Both the position numbers and the translations under genes were made by a program. The notes under the pieces were generated by a model. It was not told where the DNA came from. It worked only from the letters and a program-made list of their open reading frames with translations, and ran no database searches. 64,000 bases of DNA. Origin: Nocardia concava NBRC 100430. GTDB lineage: Bacteria; Actinomycetota; Actinomycetes; Mycobacteriales; Mycobacteriaceae. Of this stretch, positions 53,490-62,473 are shown in pieces (position 1 is the stretch's first letter; each line of letters begins with the position of its first letter). The stretch spans positions 93,899-157,898 of the forward strand of contig NZ_BAFX01000133.1 in NCBI RefSeq assembly GCF_000308815.1, in the 5' to 3' direction.

Positions 53490-55004
53490 TTAAGTCAAAG
53501 ACTTCCTGGGCCGCAGCCAACCAAAGGTAAGCTCCACCGCCCGCTTCCAGTTGTCGTATTCTTCGGCGCGCAAGGCCGAATCCATCCGCGGCAACCACTG
53601 CGCCGCGACGCGCCAATTGTGGCGCAGCCCCTCGAGATCCGGCCAATAACCGACCGCCAGGCCTGCCGCGTAGGCCGCGCCCAGCGAGACGGTCTCGGCC
53701 ACGATGGGACGCATGACCGGTATGTCGAGGACATCGGCAATGATCTGCATGAGCAGGTTGTCGGAGGTCATACCACCTGCCACCCGCAGCGCCTCGGCGC
53801 TCAGCCCGGAGTCGGCGTTCATGGCCTCGACGACATCGCGCGTCTGCCAGGCCGTCGCCTCGAGCACCGCGCGGGCGATGTGCCCCTTGGTGATATACGA
53901 GGTGAGGCCGATCAGCAGCCCGCGCGCGTCGCTGCGCCAGTGCGGGGCGTACAGGCCGGAGAAGGCGGGCACGAGATAGCAGCCACCATTGTCTTGCACT
54001 GTGCCCGCGAGGGTTTCGATCTCGGGCGCGCTGGCGATCAGACCGATATTGTCCCGAAGCCATTGCACCAGTGAGCCGGTCACCGCGATCGGCCCCTCCA
54101 GCGCGTACACCGGTTCCGGACCGATCTGATAGCCGATGGTGGTCAGCAGCCCGTGCTTGGAGCGCACCAGCTCCCGCCCGGTGTTCATGAGCAGGAATCC
54201 GCCTGTGCCGTAGGTGCATTCGGTCTCACCGGGCGCGAAACAGGTCTGCCCGAACAGCGCCGCGTGCTGATCCCCCAGCGCCGCCGCGATCCGCACACCG
54301 GGCAAAACCCTTCGCGCGGTACCGAATTCACCGGTCGAAGGCTGAATGCGCGGCAGCATGGCCTTGGGAATATCGAAGAACCGCAACAGTTCATCGTCCC
54401 ATTCCAGCGTGGACAGGTTCATCAGCAACGTGCGTCCAGCGTTGGTCACATCGGTGACATGCACCCCGTGATCGGCTCCGCCGGTGAGGTTCCAGATGAG
54501 CCAGGTCTCCATGGTGCCGAACAGCACCTCGCCGCGTTCGGCCCGCTCACGCAGTCCCGGCGTGCGATCCAGCAGCCACCGCAGGCGCGGCGCGGCGAAG
54601 TAGGTCGCCAACGGCAGGCCGCACAGCTCCCGAATCCGTTCCGCCCCACCGGATTCCCGCATGCGCTCGACGAGCTCCTCGGTGCGCACGTCCTGCCAGA
54701 CGATGGCCCGCCCGATGGGAGTCCCGGTGCGCGCGTCCCACACCACGGTGGTCTCGCGCTGATTCGCGATCCCGACGGCCGCCACCTGATCCAGCGTGAT
54801 ACCCGAATCCCGCAGTGCCGCAGGAACGATGCGCTCCACATTGCGCCAGATCTCCAGCGCGTCCTGCTCCATCCAGCCCGGCCGCGGATAGTGCTGCTTG
54901 TGCTCGCGCTGTGCCACCCCGGTCAGCCGGGCCCGCTGATCGAAGAGGATGGCGCGGGTGGAGGTGGTGCCCTGATCGATGGCGAGCACATACTTCTGAC
55001 TCAC
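53490..55004 (-). CDS. glpK: Glycerol kinase (first copy)
   Basis: A 504-residue FGGY-family kinase. The N-terminal phosphate motif is LAIDQGTTSTRAILFD; QRETTVVWDARTG, TWLIWNLTGG, GDQHAALFGQ and the C-terminal VAGGMTSDNLLMQIIAD match GlpK. It phosphorylates glycerol to glycerol 3-phosphate in the cytosol. The start overlaps the stop of the IclR gene (ATGA). A second kinase is divergent at 55938-57476; the two differ clearly in sequence, so they are not a recent duplication. Confidence 0.9.
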   Translation of the reverse strand: MSQKYVLAIDQGTTSTRAILFDQRARLTGVAQREHKQHYPRPGWMEQDALEIWRNVERIVPAALRDSGITLDQVAAVGIANQRETTVVWDARTGTPIGRAIVWQDVRTEELVERMRESGGAERIRELCGLPLATYFAAPRLRWLLDRTPGLRERAERGEVLFGTMETWLIWNLTGGADHGVHVTDVTNAGRTLLMNLSTLEWDDELLRFFDIPKAMLPRIQPSTGEFGTARRVLPGVRIAAALGDQHAALFGQTCFAPGETECTYGTGGFLLMNTGRELVRSKHGLLTTIGYQIGPEPVYALEGPIAVTGSLVQWLRDNIGLIASAPEIETLAGTVQDNGGCYLVPAFSGLYAPHWRSDARGLLIGLTSYITKGHIARAVLEATAWQTRDVVEAMNADSGLSAEALRVAGGMTSDNLLMQIIADVLDIPVMRPIVAETVSLGAAYAAGLAVGYWPDLEGLRHNWRVAAQWLPRMDSALRAEEYDNWKRAVELTFGWLRPRKSLT

Positions 55005-55765
55005 TGGGAACCTCCGAGATCGCGTGAAACCGCCGCCGCCGCATCGCGGACCTGACCGATCGGCGCGGGCCGGAAACGCAACTGCCCGTCGCAGAGCCGG
55101 TCGACCGGCCCGGTGATACCGATGGCACCCACCACCAAACCACCCCGCGACCGGATCGGCGCGGCGACGCTCGCCTCACCGGAGCGGTATTCGCCGATAT
55201 CCCCGGCCCATCCGGTGCGCCTGACCTCGGAAATGGCCCGCCGCAACGCGATCGGATCGGTGATGGTGCGATGGGTCAGCGCGGGCAGCCCGCCCTCGCG
55301 CACGGAATCGGCCAGCTCGCCGTCGTAGGCCAGCAGCACCTTCCCCAAAGCCGTTGCGTGCGGCGGCAATTCCTCCCCCACCGCCAATTCCTGCTCGGTG
55401 TTGTCGGGCCGGAAGACGTGATGGATCACCACCACTCCCCCGTCCACCGGCGCGGCGATCCGCACCGATTCCCCGCTCCGCGCCGCGAGGGCGTCGGCCC
55501 GGTTGATGGCCCGGGACCGCAGTTCATTCGCGTCCAGGTGCCCCGCCCCGAGATCCTGCAGCGCCGGGCTCAACTGGTACTTGCCGCTCACCGCGTCCTG
55601 ATCCACGAACCCCACGCCTTGCAGCGTCCGCAGGATCCCGTGCGCGGTCGGCTTGGCCAGTCCCAGCGCCGCCGCGATCTCCCCCACCCCCATGCGCCCG
55701 GACCCGCGCGCGAGCAGCCGCAGAATGGCCGCCGCGCGCTCGATCGACTGAATCGGACCCGGCAT
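55001..55765 (-). CDS. IclR-family regulator of glycerol genes
   Basis: A 254-residue IclR protein: N-terminal winged helix (AAAILRLLARGSGRMGVGEIAAALGLAKPTAHGILRTLQGVGF) and effector domain with GKVLLAYDGE and GAIGITGPVDRL. Regulators of this type (GylR-like) control glycerol operons in Streptomyces. It is coupled to glpK (first copy) and divergent from glpK (second copy) and glpD. A dyad CGTTCG / CGAACG at 55788-55806 lies 22 bp upstream of its start and is the likely operator. Confidence 0.88.
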   Translation of the reverse strand: MPGPIQSIERAAAILRLLARGSGRMGVGEIAAALGLAKPTAHGILRTLQGVGFVDQDAVSGKYQLSPALQDLGAGHLDANELRSRAINRADALAARSGESVRIAAPVDGGVVVIHHVFRPDNTEQELAVGEELPPHATALGKVLLAYDGELADSVREGGLPALTHRTITDPIALRRAISEVRRTGWAGDIGEYRSGEASVAAPIRSRGGLVVGAIGITGPVDRLCDGQLRFRPAPIGQVRDAAAAVSRDLGGSQ

Positions 55766-55787
55766 GTTCAGAAACCTATCAGCAAAC

Positions 55788-55806
55788 CGTTCGGCATTGT
55801 CGAACG
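55788..55806. promoter_or_regulatory. Probable IclR operator
   Basis: CGTTCG / CGAACG arms around 7 bp, in the 172-bp gap between the divergent IclR and second glycerol kinase genes. It lies 23 bp from the IclR start, suitable for control of both directions. Confidence 0.5.
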
Positions 55807-55937
55807 CGTCGCCTGTGCGGATGACGTTCCACTTCGTAGCGTGGACGTCGGGCCGGTCTCACCCGCGCCCACGCCCGCCGCCACCCCGGGGACCCGGGCA
55901 AACAGAACTCAACGTCGAGTTTCCGGAGAGGACCGCG

Positions 55938-57476
55938 ATGACGCAGTATGTCGGAGCCATTGATCAGGGCACGACCTCCACGCGATTCATGGTGTTCGAC
56001 CACGGCGGCAATGTAGTTGCCCGCCATCAGCTCGAGCACGAGCAGATTCTCCCGCAGGCCGGGTGGGTGGAGCACAATCCGGCAGAGATCTGGGAACGCA
56101 CCCGCACCGTCATCAAGAGCGCCCTCGCCGGCGCGCGCCTCACCGCCGCCGATCTGGCCGCGGTCGGCGTCACCAATCAGCGCGAAACCACCATCGTGTG
56201 GGACCGCCGCACCGGAGTCCCCTACTACAACGCCATCGTCTGGCAGGACACCCGCACCGACCGCATCGTCGCCGATATCGAGAAGGCCGGCAAGGGCGAT
56301 CTGATCCGCGACAAGGCCGGTCTGCCGCCCGCGCCGTACTTCTCCGGCGGCAAGCTCAAGTGGATCCTCGACAATGTCCCCGGCGTCCGGGAAGACGCCG
56401 AGAACGGCGACGCCCTCTTCGGCACCCCCGACACCTGGCTGATCTGGAATCTCACCGGCGGCGTCCACGGCGGCGTGCACATCACCGATCCGACCAATGC
56501 CTCGCGCACCATGCTTATGAACCTCGAAACCCTGGACTGGGACGACGAATTGCTCGCCCTGTTCGGGGTGCCGCGGGCCATGCTGCCGCGCATCGCGCCG
56601 TCCTCGAATCCGGAGGGCTTCGGCACCACCTATCCCGACGGTCCCTTCAAGGCGTCGGTGAAGATCGCCGGTGTGCTCGGCGACCAGCAGGCCGCCACCG
56701 TCGGCCAGGTCTGCTTCCGCCCCGGCGAGGCCAAGAACACCTACGGCACCGGTAACTTCCTGATGCTCAATACCGGTACCGAGATCGTGCACTCCAAGCA
56801 CGGCCTGCTGACCACCGTCGCCTACCAGTTCGGCGACGAGAAGCCGGTGTACGCGCTGGAGGGCTCCATCGCCGTCACCGGGTCGGCCGTGCAGTGGCTG
56901 CGCGATCAGCTCGGCATCATCTCCGGCGCGGAAAGGGTTGAGGCCCTGGCCCGTCAGGTCCACGACAATGGCGGCGTCTACTTCGTGCCCGCCTTCTCCG
57001 GACTGTTCGCCCCCTACTGGCGCGCGGATGCCCGCGGCGCGATCGTGGGCCTGTCGCGCTACAGCAATAACGCCCACATCGCCAGGGCCACACTGGAATC
57101 CATCGCCTATCAGACCCGCGACGTGGTCGAGGCCATGCAGCAGGACTCGGGCGTGAAACTCGACACCCTGCGCGTGGACGGCGGCGTCACCGCCAATGAG
57201 CTGGCCATGCAGATCCAGTCCGACTTCCTCGGAGTTCCGGTCTCGCGGCCAGTGGTCTCGGAGACCACCGCGCTCGGCGCGGCCTACGCCGCGGGTCTGG
57301 CGGTCGGATTCTGGCGCAACACAGACGAACTCGTCGCCAACTGGCACGAGGACAAGAACTGGCAGCCCACCTGGACCGAGGAACAGCGCCAGAAGGGTTA
57401 CGCGCGTTGGCTCAAGGCGGTCTCGCGCACCCTCGACTGGGTCGATCTCGACGATGACGACGACCAGCGGCGCTGA
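55938..57476 (+). CDS. glpK: Glycerol kinase (second copy)
   Basis: A 512-residue FGGY kinase with all GlpK motifs: GAIDQGTTSTRFMVFD, QRETTIVWDRRTG, DTWLIWNLTGG, GDQQAATVGQ, VDGGVTANELAMQIQSD. It resembles the mycobacterial GlpK more than the first copy does in length and motifs. ATG 55938 (MTQYVG) has a GGAGAGG ribosome site; an open frame reaching back to 55764 crosses the promoter. glpD follows 42 bp downstream, so this copy is the one coupled to further oxidation. Confidence 0.9.
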   Translation: MTQYVGAIDQGTTSTRFMVFDHGGNVVARHQLEHEQILPQAGWVEHNPAEIWERTRTVIKSALAGARLTAADLAAVGVTNQRETTIVWDRRTGVPYYNAIVWQDTRTDRIVADIEKAGKGDLIRDKAGLPPAPYFSGGKLKWILDNVPGVREDAENGDALFGTPDTWLIWNLTGGVHGGVHITDPTNASRTMLMNLETLDWDDELLALFGVPRAMLPRIAPSSNPEGFGTTYPDGPFKASVKIAGVLGDQQAATVGQVCFRPGEAKNTYGTGNFLMLNTGTEIVHSKHGLLTTVAYQFGDEKPVYALEGSIAVTGSAVQWLRDQLGIISGAERVEALARQVHDNGGVYFVPAFSGLFAPYWRADARGAIVGLSRYSNNAHIARATLESIAYQTRDVVEAMQQDSGVKLDTLRVDGGVTANELAMQIQSDFLGVPVSRPVVSETTALGAAYAAGLAVGFWRNTDELVANWHEDKNWQPTWTEEQRQKGYARWLKAVSRTLDWVDLDDDDDQRR

Positions 57477-57518
57477 GCCCCAGAAGACTTCACATCACCG
57501 ATAACAAGGAGTTGTTTC

Positions 57519-59195
57519 GTGTCCGCACAATTGGATCCCGCCTACCGCGCCAGGGCGATTGATTCGCTCGGCGACACCGAAATCGACGTGCTCGTGATCG
57601 GTGGTGGAGTGACCGGAGCGGGTGCCGCCCTGGACGCCGCCTCGCGTGGCCTGTCCGTCACCCTGGTCGAGGCGCGCGACTTCGCCGCCGGCACCTCGAG
57701 CCGCTCCTCCAAGCTCATCCACGGTGGCCTGCGCTACCTCGAGCAGTACGACTTCGCCTTGGTCCGTGAGGCTTTGAAGGAGCGCGGGCTGCTGCTGAAC
57801 AAGCTGGCCCCGCACCTGGTGCACCCGGTCTCGTTCCTGTTCCCGCTGCAGAAGCACTACGAGCGCTTCTACATCGGCGCGGGCATCGCCCTCTACGACA
57901 CCATGGGCGGCGCGCGCTCGGTTCCGATGCACAAGCACCTGAGCCGTTCCAAGGCACTGGAATTGGCCCCGGCGCTCAAGGAAGACGCCATGACCGGCGC
58001 CATCCGCTACTACGACGCCCAGGTCGACGACGCCCGCCACACCATGATGATCGCCCGCACCGCGGCCCAGCACGGCGCGACTGTGCTGACCCGCACCAAG
58101 GTCACCGGCCTGCTGCGCGACGGCGAGAAGGTCGTGGGCGCGAAGGTCATGGATCTGGAAACCGGTCTGGAGCACAGCATCCGGGCCAAGACCGTGATCT
58201 CGGCGACCGGCGTGTGGACCGACGACATGATCAAGATGACCGGCGTCGACTTCCCGTTCCACGTGCGCATGTCGAAGGGCGTGCACATCATGGTGCCGCG
58301 GGAGAAGCTGGATATGGGCACCGGCATCGCCATGAAGACCGAGAAGTCCGTGCTGTTCGTGATTCCGTGGGCCGAGCACTGGATCATCGGCACCACCGAT
58401 ACCGACTGGTCGCTGGACAAGGATCACCCGACCGCCACCGCCGGGGACGTGCAGTACATCCTCGACCACGTCAATTCGCTGCTGCGCGAACCGCTCACCC
58501 GCGCCGACATCGTCGGCACCTACGCGGGCCTGCGGCCGCTCATGACCGGCGCGTCCAAGGAGACCTCCAAGCTCTCGCGCGAGCACGCGGTGGCCGAGCC
58601 GGCCCCGGGCCTGTTCGTCATCGCGGGCGGCAAGTACACCACCTACCGGGTGATGGCCGCCGACGTGGTGGACGCCGCCGCCGAGCGCCTGGGCAGCGAT
58701 GTCGCGCCGTCGGTGACCGGCAACCTGCCCATCCTGGGCGCGGTCGGCTACCAGGACATGCTGGCGTCCATCGCCGACGTGGCCGCGCGGGCCGAGCTGC
58801 CGGTGGAGACCGTGGAGCACCTGCTGGGCCGCTACGGCTCGCTGTCGGAGGAGATCTTCGACCTGGTCGCCGCGGTTCCCGAACTGCGCCAGCCGATTCC
58901 GGGCGCGGAGGACTACATCGGGGCCGAGGCCGTCTACGCCGCCACCCACGAGGGCGCGCTGCACCTGGACGACCTGCTCACCCGCCGCACCCGCATCTCC
59001 ATCGAGGTGCCCGACCGCGGCCTGAAGGCGGCCCCGGAGATCGCCCGTCTCATCGCGCCGCACCTGGGCTGGACCGACGAGCGCACCAACAACGAGATCA
59101 ACCGGTACTTCGACCGCGTGCACGCCGAGCTGGCCGCTAACGAGGAGAAGGACGACGAGGCGGCCAATGCGGCACGCCTGGTCGCCACTGCTTGA
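57519..59195 (+). CDS. glpD: Aerobic glycerol-3-phosphate dehydrogenase
   Basis: A 558-residue FAD enzyme. GGGVTGAGAALDAASRG is the FAD motif, TSSRSSKLIHGGLRYLEQYDFALVREALKERG the family signature, and IGTTDTDW and GGKYTTYRVMAADVVDAA are further conserved parts. It oxidises glycerol 3-phosphate to dihydroxyacetone phosphate and passes electrons to quinones at the membrane. The GTG start has AAGGAG 7 nt upstream. It is cotranscribed with the second glycerol kinase gene; a 17-bp hairpin follows 17 bp behind its stop. Confidence 0.92.
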   Translation: MSAQLDPAYRARAIDSLGDTEIDVLVIGGGVTGAGAALDAASRGLSVTLVEARDFAAGTSSRSSKLIHGGLRYLEQYDFALVREALKERGLLLNKLAPHLVHPVSFLFPLQKHYERFYIGAGIALYDTMGGARSVPMHKHLSRSKALELAPALKEDAMTGAIRYYDAQVDDARHTMMIARTAAQHGATVLTRTKVTGLLRDGEKVVGAKVMDLETGLEHSIRAKTVISATGVWTDDMIKMTGVDFPFHVRMSKGVHIMVPREKLDMGTGIAMKTEKSVLFVIPWAEHWIIGTTDTDWSLDKDHPTATAGDVQYILDHVNSLLREPLTRADIVGTYAGLRPLMTGASKETSKLSREHAVAEPAPGLFVIAGGKYTTYRVMAADVVDAAAERLGSDVAPSVTGNLPILGAVGYQDMLASIADVAARAELPVETVEHLLGRYGSLSEEIFDLVAAVPELRQPIPGAEDYIGAEAVYAATHEGALHLDDLLTRRTRISIEVPDRGLKAAPEIARLIAPHLGWTDERTNNEINRYFDRVHAELAANEEKDDEAANAARLVATA

Positions 59196-59212
59196 TTTCC
59201 GATACATAGAGC

Positions 59213-59252
59213 GCTGTAGCGCCGCACGAGAAATTTCGTGCGGCGCTACAGC
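59213..59252 (+). terminator. Perfect 17-bp hairpin after glpD
   Basis: GCTGTAGCGCCGCACGA and its exact reverse complement around GAAATT. It ends the glpK-glpD transcript and separates it from the aquaglyceroporin gene. No T-run follows. Confidence 0.8.
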
Positions 59253-59300
59253 CGTATCTCGGTGAGCTGAATTCCATTGCGCCGGAATTGTTTTCAGAAC

Positions 59301-59330
59301 TTGTGTTCAGCGTCCATTTACCTCTAGCGT
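59301..59330 (+). promoter_or_regulatory. Possible promoter of the aquaglyceroporin gene
   Basis: TTGTGT, 18-bp spacer, TAGCGT. Partial matches only, but the region is AT-richer than its surroundings and lies 79-108 bp before the start, after the glpD terminator. Confidence 0.3.
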
Positions 59331-59408
59331 GTTTCTAAAGGTTTGCTGAGCGAAAGACCGTAGAGTCTGGTTCAGAGTGGCATCGGACGCCGAACGGAAG
59401 GCGAATCA

Positions 59409-60239
59409 ATGGGCTTCAGCTCTATCTTTGTCAGTGAGGCACTGGGTACCGGAGTACTGATACTCCTGGGCGCCGGTGTAGTTGCCAATGTGGTGCTGGC
59501 CAAGTCGAAAGGCTTCGACGGCGGCTGGCTGCTCATCACCTTCGGTTGGGGTCTCGGCGTTTTCGGCGGCGTCTATGTCGCCTACAAGACCGGCGGCCAT
59601 CTCAATCCCGCGGTCACCATCGGCAATCTGTTCTCCGGCGCAAAGGAATACGCGCCCGGTATCGAGGTGAATTTCACCAATACCGTTGCCTACCTGTCGG
59701 GTCAGCTGGTCGGCGCCTTCCTCGGCGCCTGCGCCGCCTACGTGGTCTACAAGAAGCACTTCGACGAGGAGCCCGACGAGGGCAAGAAGCTGGGCGTGTT
59801 CTCCACCGGCCCGGCCATCCGCTCCTACACCTGGAACTTCCTCACCGAGGTGATCGCCACCTTCGTGCTGGTCTTCGTGATCCTCGCCTTCGGCAAGACC
59901 CCCAGCGGCCTGGGCCCGCTGGCCGCGGCGCTGCTGGTGGTCGGCATCGGCGCGTCGCTGGGCGGCCCGACCGGCTACGCCATCAACCCGGCCCGCGACC
60001 TCGGCCCGCGCATCGCCTACGCCCTGCTGCCCACTCGGCGCGCGGCCAACGTGCTGCCGGAACGGATTCCGGCCGACGTGACCGCCGGCGGTGCGGCCCA
60101 GCGGGTCATCGAGGAGAGCCCCGGCGACCCGATCTCCTCCACCGAGAAGAACGCCGACTGGTCCTACGCCTGGGTGCCGGTCCTCGGCCCCCTCGTCGGC
60201 GGCGCGCTCGCGGGCCTCGTCGCCCAGTGGTACATGTAG
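59409..60239 (+). CDS. glpF: Aquaglyceroporin / glycerol facilitator (MIP family)
   Basis: A 276-residue channel with six helices and both pore boxes, GGHLNPAVT near residue 65 and GYAINPARDLGPR near 195; the Asp after the second box (NPARD) is typical of glycerol-conducting members. A loop of about 35 polar residues (IPADVTAGG to STEKNADW) between box 2 and the last helix is longer than usual. It stands directly behind the glpK-glpD unit, so glycerol uptake is the likely job. It is expressed from its own promoter and ends in a good terminator. Confidence 0.88.
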   Translation: MGFSSIFVSEALGTGVLILLGAGVVANVVLAKSKGFDGGWLLITFGWGLGVFGGVYVAYKTGGHLNPAVTIGNLFSGAKEYAPGIEVNFTNTVAYLSGQLVGAFLGACAAYVVYKKHFDEEPDEGKKLGVFSTGPAIRSYTWNFLTEVIATFVLVFVILAFGKTPSGLGPLAAALLVVGIGASLGGPTGYAINPARDLGPRIAYALLPTRRAANVLPERIPADVTAGGAAQRVIEESPGDPISSTEKNADWSYAWVPVLGPLVGGALAGLVAQWYM

Positions 60240-60256
60240 TCCCCCAGCTCCTCCCC

Positions 60257-60300
60257 AAGGCCCATCGACCTCGGCAGAACGCCGAATGTCGGTGGGCCTT
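60257..60300 (+). terminator. Terminator after glpF
   Basis: Outer stem AAGGCCCA / TGGGCCTT, inner GAC.TCGGC / GCCGA.GTC, followed by GTTAATTTT. A classical factor-independent terminator 17 bp behind the stop. Confidence 0.8.
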
Positions 60301-60447
60301 GTTAATTTTCGCGGCACATCGATTGAGCGCGAAGCACGAAGTACAGCATGAGCGGCGGGGAAATCACTTACCTGGAGCTGTCCCAGGACAGCGGTTCGGT
60401 TTCGGCAGCACCAGCAGCACCACCACCCACACACACAAGTTCTACGA

Positions 60448-60600
60448 GTTGACATCCTCCCGGCCCTGAAGAGCCGGGATTCCCTCAAACGAGAGGGAGT
60501 GGGGTGTTTCTCGCGATTAGCCCACTGGTTGGTGCCGCTCCCGAGTGGGAGACTTCCGCACCCGATCCCCCGATGCCCTCGGGTTCTGGAAACGCTCTAT
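60448..60600 (-). ncRNA. Predicted TnpB-associated guide RNA (omega/reRNA)
   Basis: The 3' end of tnpB and the bases behind it carry the IS605-type right end: on the minus strand a hairpin CCCGGC / GCCGGG (60459-60478) followed by GGATGTCAAC. In this family the scaffold ends at this point and the next 16-20 bases are the guide, here beginning TCGTAGAACTTG. The 5' boundary given is only a guess, and the exact scaffold end may be off by one or two bases. Confidence 0.6.
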
Positions 60601-61714
60601 TGCGGATGTTGATCGCCGCGTTGGTATCCGCGTGCGCTTCGTGGTCGCAGTTCTCGCACCGGAACACCGCTTGGCTCTGACGGTTTCCGGCCGAAATGTG
60701 GCCGCACGGCACACACGTCCGGGACGTGTTCGCCGCGGGTACGAACACCACGCTCGACTTGTCGGCCAACCGGCGCGCGAACTCACCCCAGCACGAGGAC
60801 ATGATCCCCCGCGCCAGACCCCGCTTGGCCGCCCGCCCGTTGGGCAGAAACCGGCCTGGCTGGTCCGGGTCCGGCCGGGGCGCGGGTTTCTTGACCATGT
60901 TCTTGATCGGCAGCTTCTCCAGGGCGAACCCGGTGTAGGCGCGGGCGAGACGCGTGGTGGTCTGCTCCACCCACTCGGTCTTACGGTTGCGGTCGACCAG
61001 ACGCAGCTTGCCCAGCTGACGTTTGGTCTCCTCACGGGCTCGCGAGCCACGCCGCTGACGCGCCAGCTTGCGCTGGAGCGCCTTCGCGCGCCGCTGTTGC
61101 CCCTGCGAAAGCCCAGGCGCGGTAGCGAATTCGCCATCGCTGGTGGCGATCGAGTTCGCCACGCCCCGGTCCACACCCAGGACATCGTCACTCACGGAAG
61201 CCATCTTCTCCGGTGGTGCTGTCACGAACGACACGTGCCACACACCATTGCCGAAGGTGACCCGCGCCGATTTCGCGGCGGCGATCCGATCCCACGCCAC
61301 CGTGACACGGAACCGCAGCCGGGTCGCCGATTTCGGAATGACCACCTCGCCCCAGCGCTTGTTCAACCGACGCACCACCAGATCCCGCACCACGAAACTC
61401 TCACGCCCCCGGTGACGCTTCTTGAACCTCGGATAGCCGGCCCGGCGGGCAAAGAAGTTCCGGAAGGCCCGATCCAGATCCCGCAACGCGGCCTGCTGCA
61501 CCGACGACGACCCTGCCCGCAACCAATCGAATTCCTTACGGGCCTCTGCCAATTCACGTTGCTGCTGAGCGGCGTTCAGCCGCAACGCCTGGCCTTTGAC
61601 GTGGTAGCCGCGCTGTTCCAGCCCGAGGTTGTAGAGGTAGCGCGCGTGACCCAGATGCATGTTCAGCACCTCCACCAGGTCGGCGGACGGATAGGCACGC
61701 TGCAGGATCGACAC
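60485..61714 (-). mobile_element. tnpB: IS605-family tnpB (RNA-guided nuclease), no tnpA
   Basis: A complete 409-residue TnpB. The RuvC-like acidic residues are present: GVDRGVANSIATSDG (Asp), GFALEKLPIKNM (Glu) and AHADTNAAINI (Asp); the zinc ribbon is CVPCGH...CENCDH. The GTG start has AGGGGGTGA upstream. TnpB proteins are guide-RNA-directed DNA nucleases that help the element persist. No tnpA transposase is nearby, so the element depends on a TnpA elsewhere. It sits between glpF and a thioesterase gene. The left end could not be located. Confidence 0.88.
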
Positions 61715-61790
61715 GACGACTCACCCCCTTGCGTAGGTCGAGCAGTTCAGAACTCGGACAACACTATCGACACCCACCGACAAAAACTCC

Positions 61791-61832
61791 GATGCGCTAA
61801 CCCGGCCTCGAAAGACCGGGCTTTCGCGCATC
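61791..61832 (-). terminator. Two-step terminator after the thioesterase gene
   Basis: Outer stem GATGCGC / GCGCATC and inner stem CCCGG / CCGGG; read on the minus strand it is followed by a run of five T. It lies directly behind the stop of the thioesterase gene and upstream of tnpB. Confidence 0.75.
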
Positions 61833-61839
61833 GCACCGG

Positions 61840-62343
61840 TCAGACTCCGATGCTGGACAGGTCTCCGGGCTCCGCGCCGAGGCTCAGGAAGTGCTCGGTG
61901 GCGACGGCGACGAAAATCGCTCGGCCGGTGGCGATCACGGTGTCGCCATCGGTCAGCGTGGTGTCGATGAAGAGCTTGCGGCCCTCGCGGGCGGCGAGCA
62001 CCGCGGTCACCACGAAGTCGCGGTGCAGGCGGGCGGGGGCGTGGAAGTTCACGTCCAGCTTGACCGTGACGGCGGGCTGGCGCAGGGGGACCAGGATCGC
62101 GCCGCAGGCGTCGTCGAGGGCGGCGGCGAGAATGCCGCCGTGGGCCACGCCGGGCGCGCCCTGGTGGCGCTCGTCCAGGGTGAGGGTGCCCAGGACCGTG
62201 TCGCCGCGGCGTTCGAAGACGATGCCCGGGGAGGCCGGGTTCGCGGGGCCGCAGCCGAAGCAGCCGGGGTGATGCGGCGGGAAGGGTCCGTCGGCGACCT
62301 GGTCGCCCAGGGGCAGCGGTCCGGCGTCGCGATCATGATCCAT
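61840..62343 (-). CDS. PaaI-like hotdog-fold thioesterase
   Basis: A 167-residue hotdog-fold protein. GVAHGGILAAALDDACGAI is the conserved helix of PaaI/4HBT thioesterases (HGG motif), and VTVKLDVNFHAPARL follows. HHPGCFGCGPAN near residue 24 carries two Cys seen in many actinobacterial relatives. It probably hydrolyses acyl-CoA. It is flanked by its own terminator and is divergent from the PEBP gene. Confidence 0.85.
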   Translation of the reverse strand: MDHDRDAGPLPLGDQVADGPFPPHHPGCFGCGPANPASPGIVFERRGDTVLGTLTLDERHQGAPGVAHGGILAAALDDACGAILVPLRQPAVTVKLDVNFHAPARLHRDFVVTAVLAAREGRKLFIDTTLTDGDTVIATGRAIFVAVATEHFLSLGAEPGDLSSIGV

Positions 62344-62473
62344 GCCAAGAATTTAACTCATATTCAAAAATGGCGCACGACCCGCCCGGAACGACATGCC
62401 GAACTTCGTCGGAATTCATCCCATATATCGGGATTTTCGTTTCGCATATTGGTCACAGTGGGAGAATGTCCAC

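Noticed and set aside
55823..55849. Hairpin GACGT(T)CCAC / GTGGACGTC in the iclR-glpK gap
   Set aside because: The stem has a bulge and the loop is placed between operator and start with no terminator features; I prefer the cleaner dyad at 55788-55806.
59213..59252. Inverted repeat behind glpD as an IS end
   Set aside because: No transposase gene is linked to it and it lies directly behind a stop codon; a terminator explains it better.
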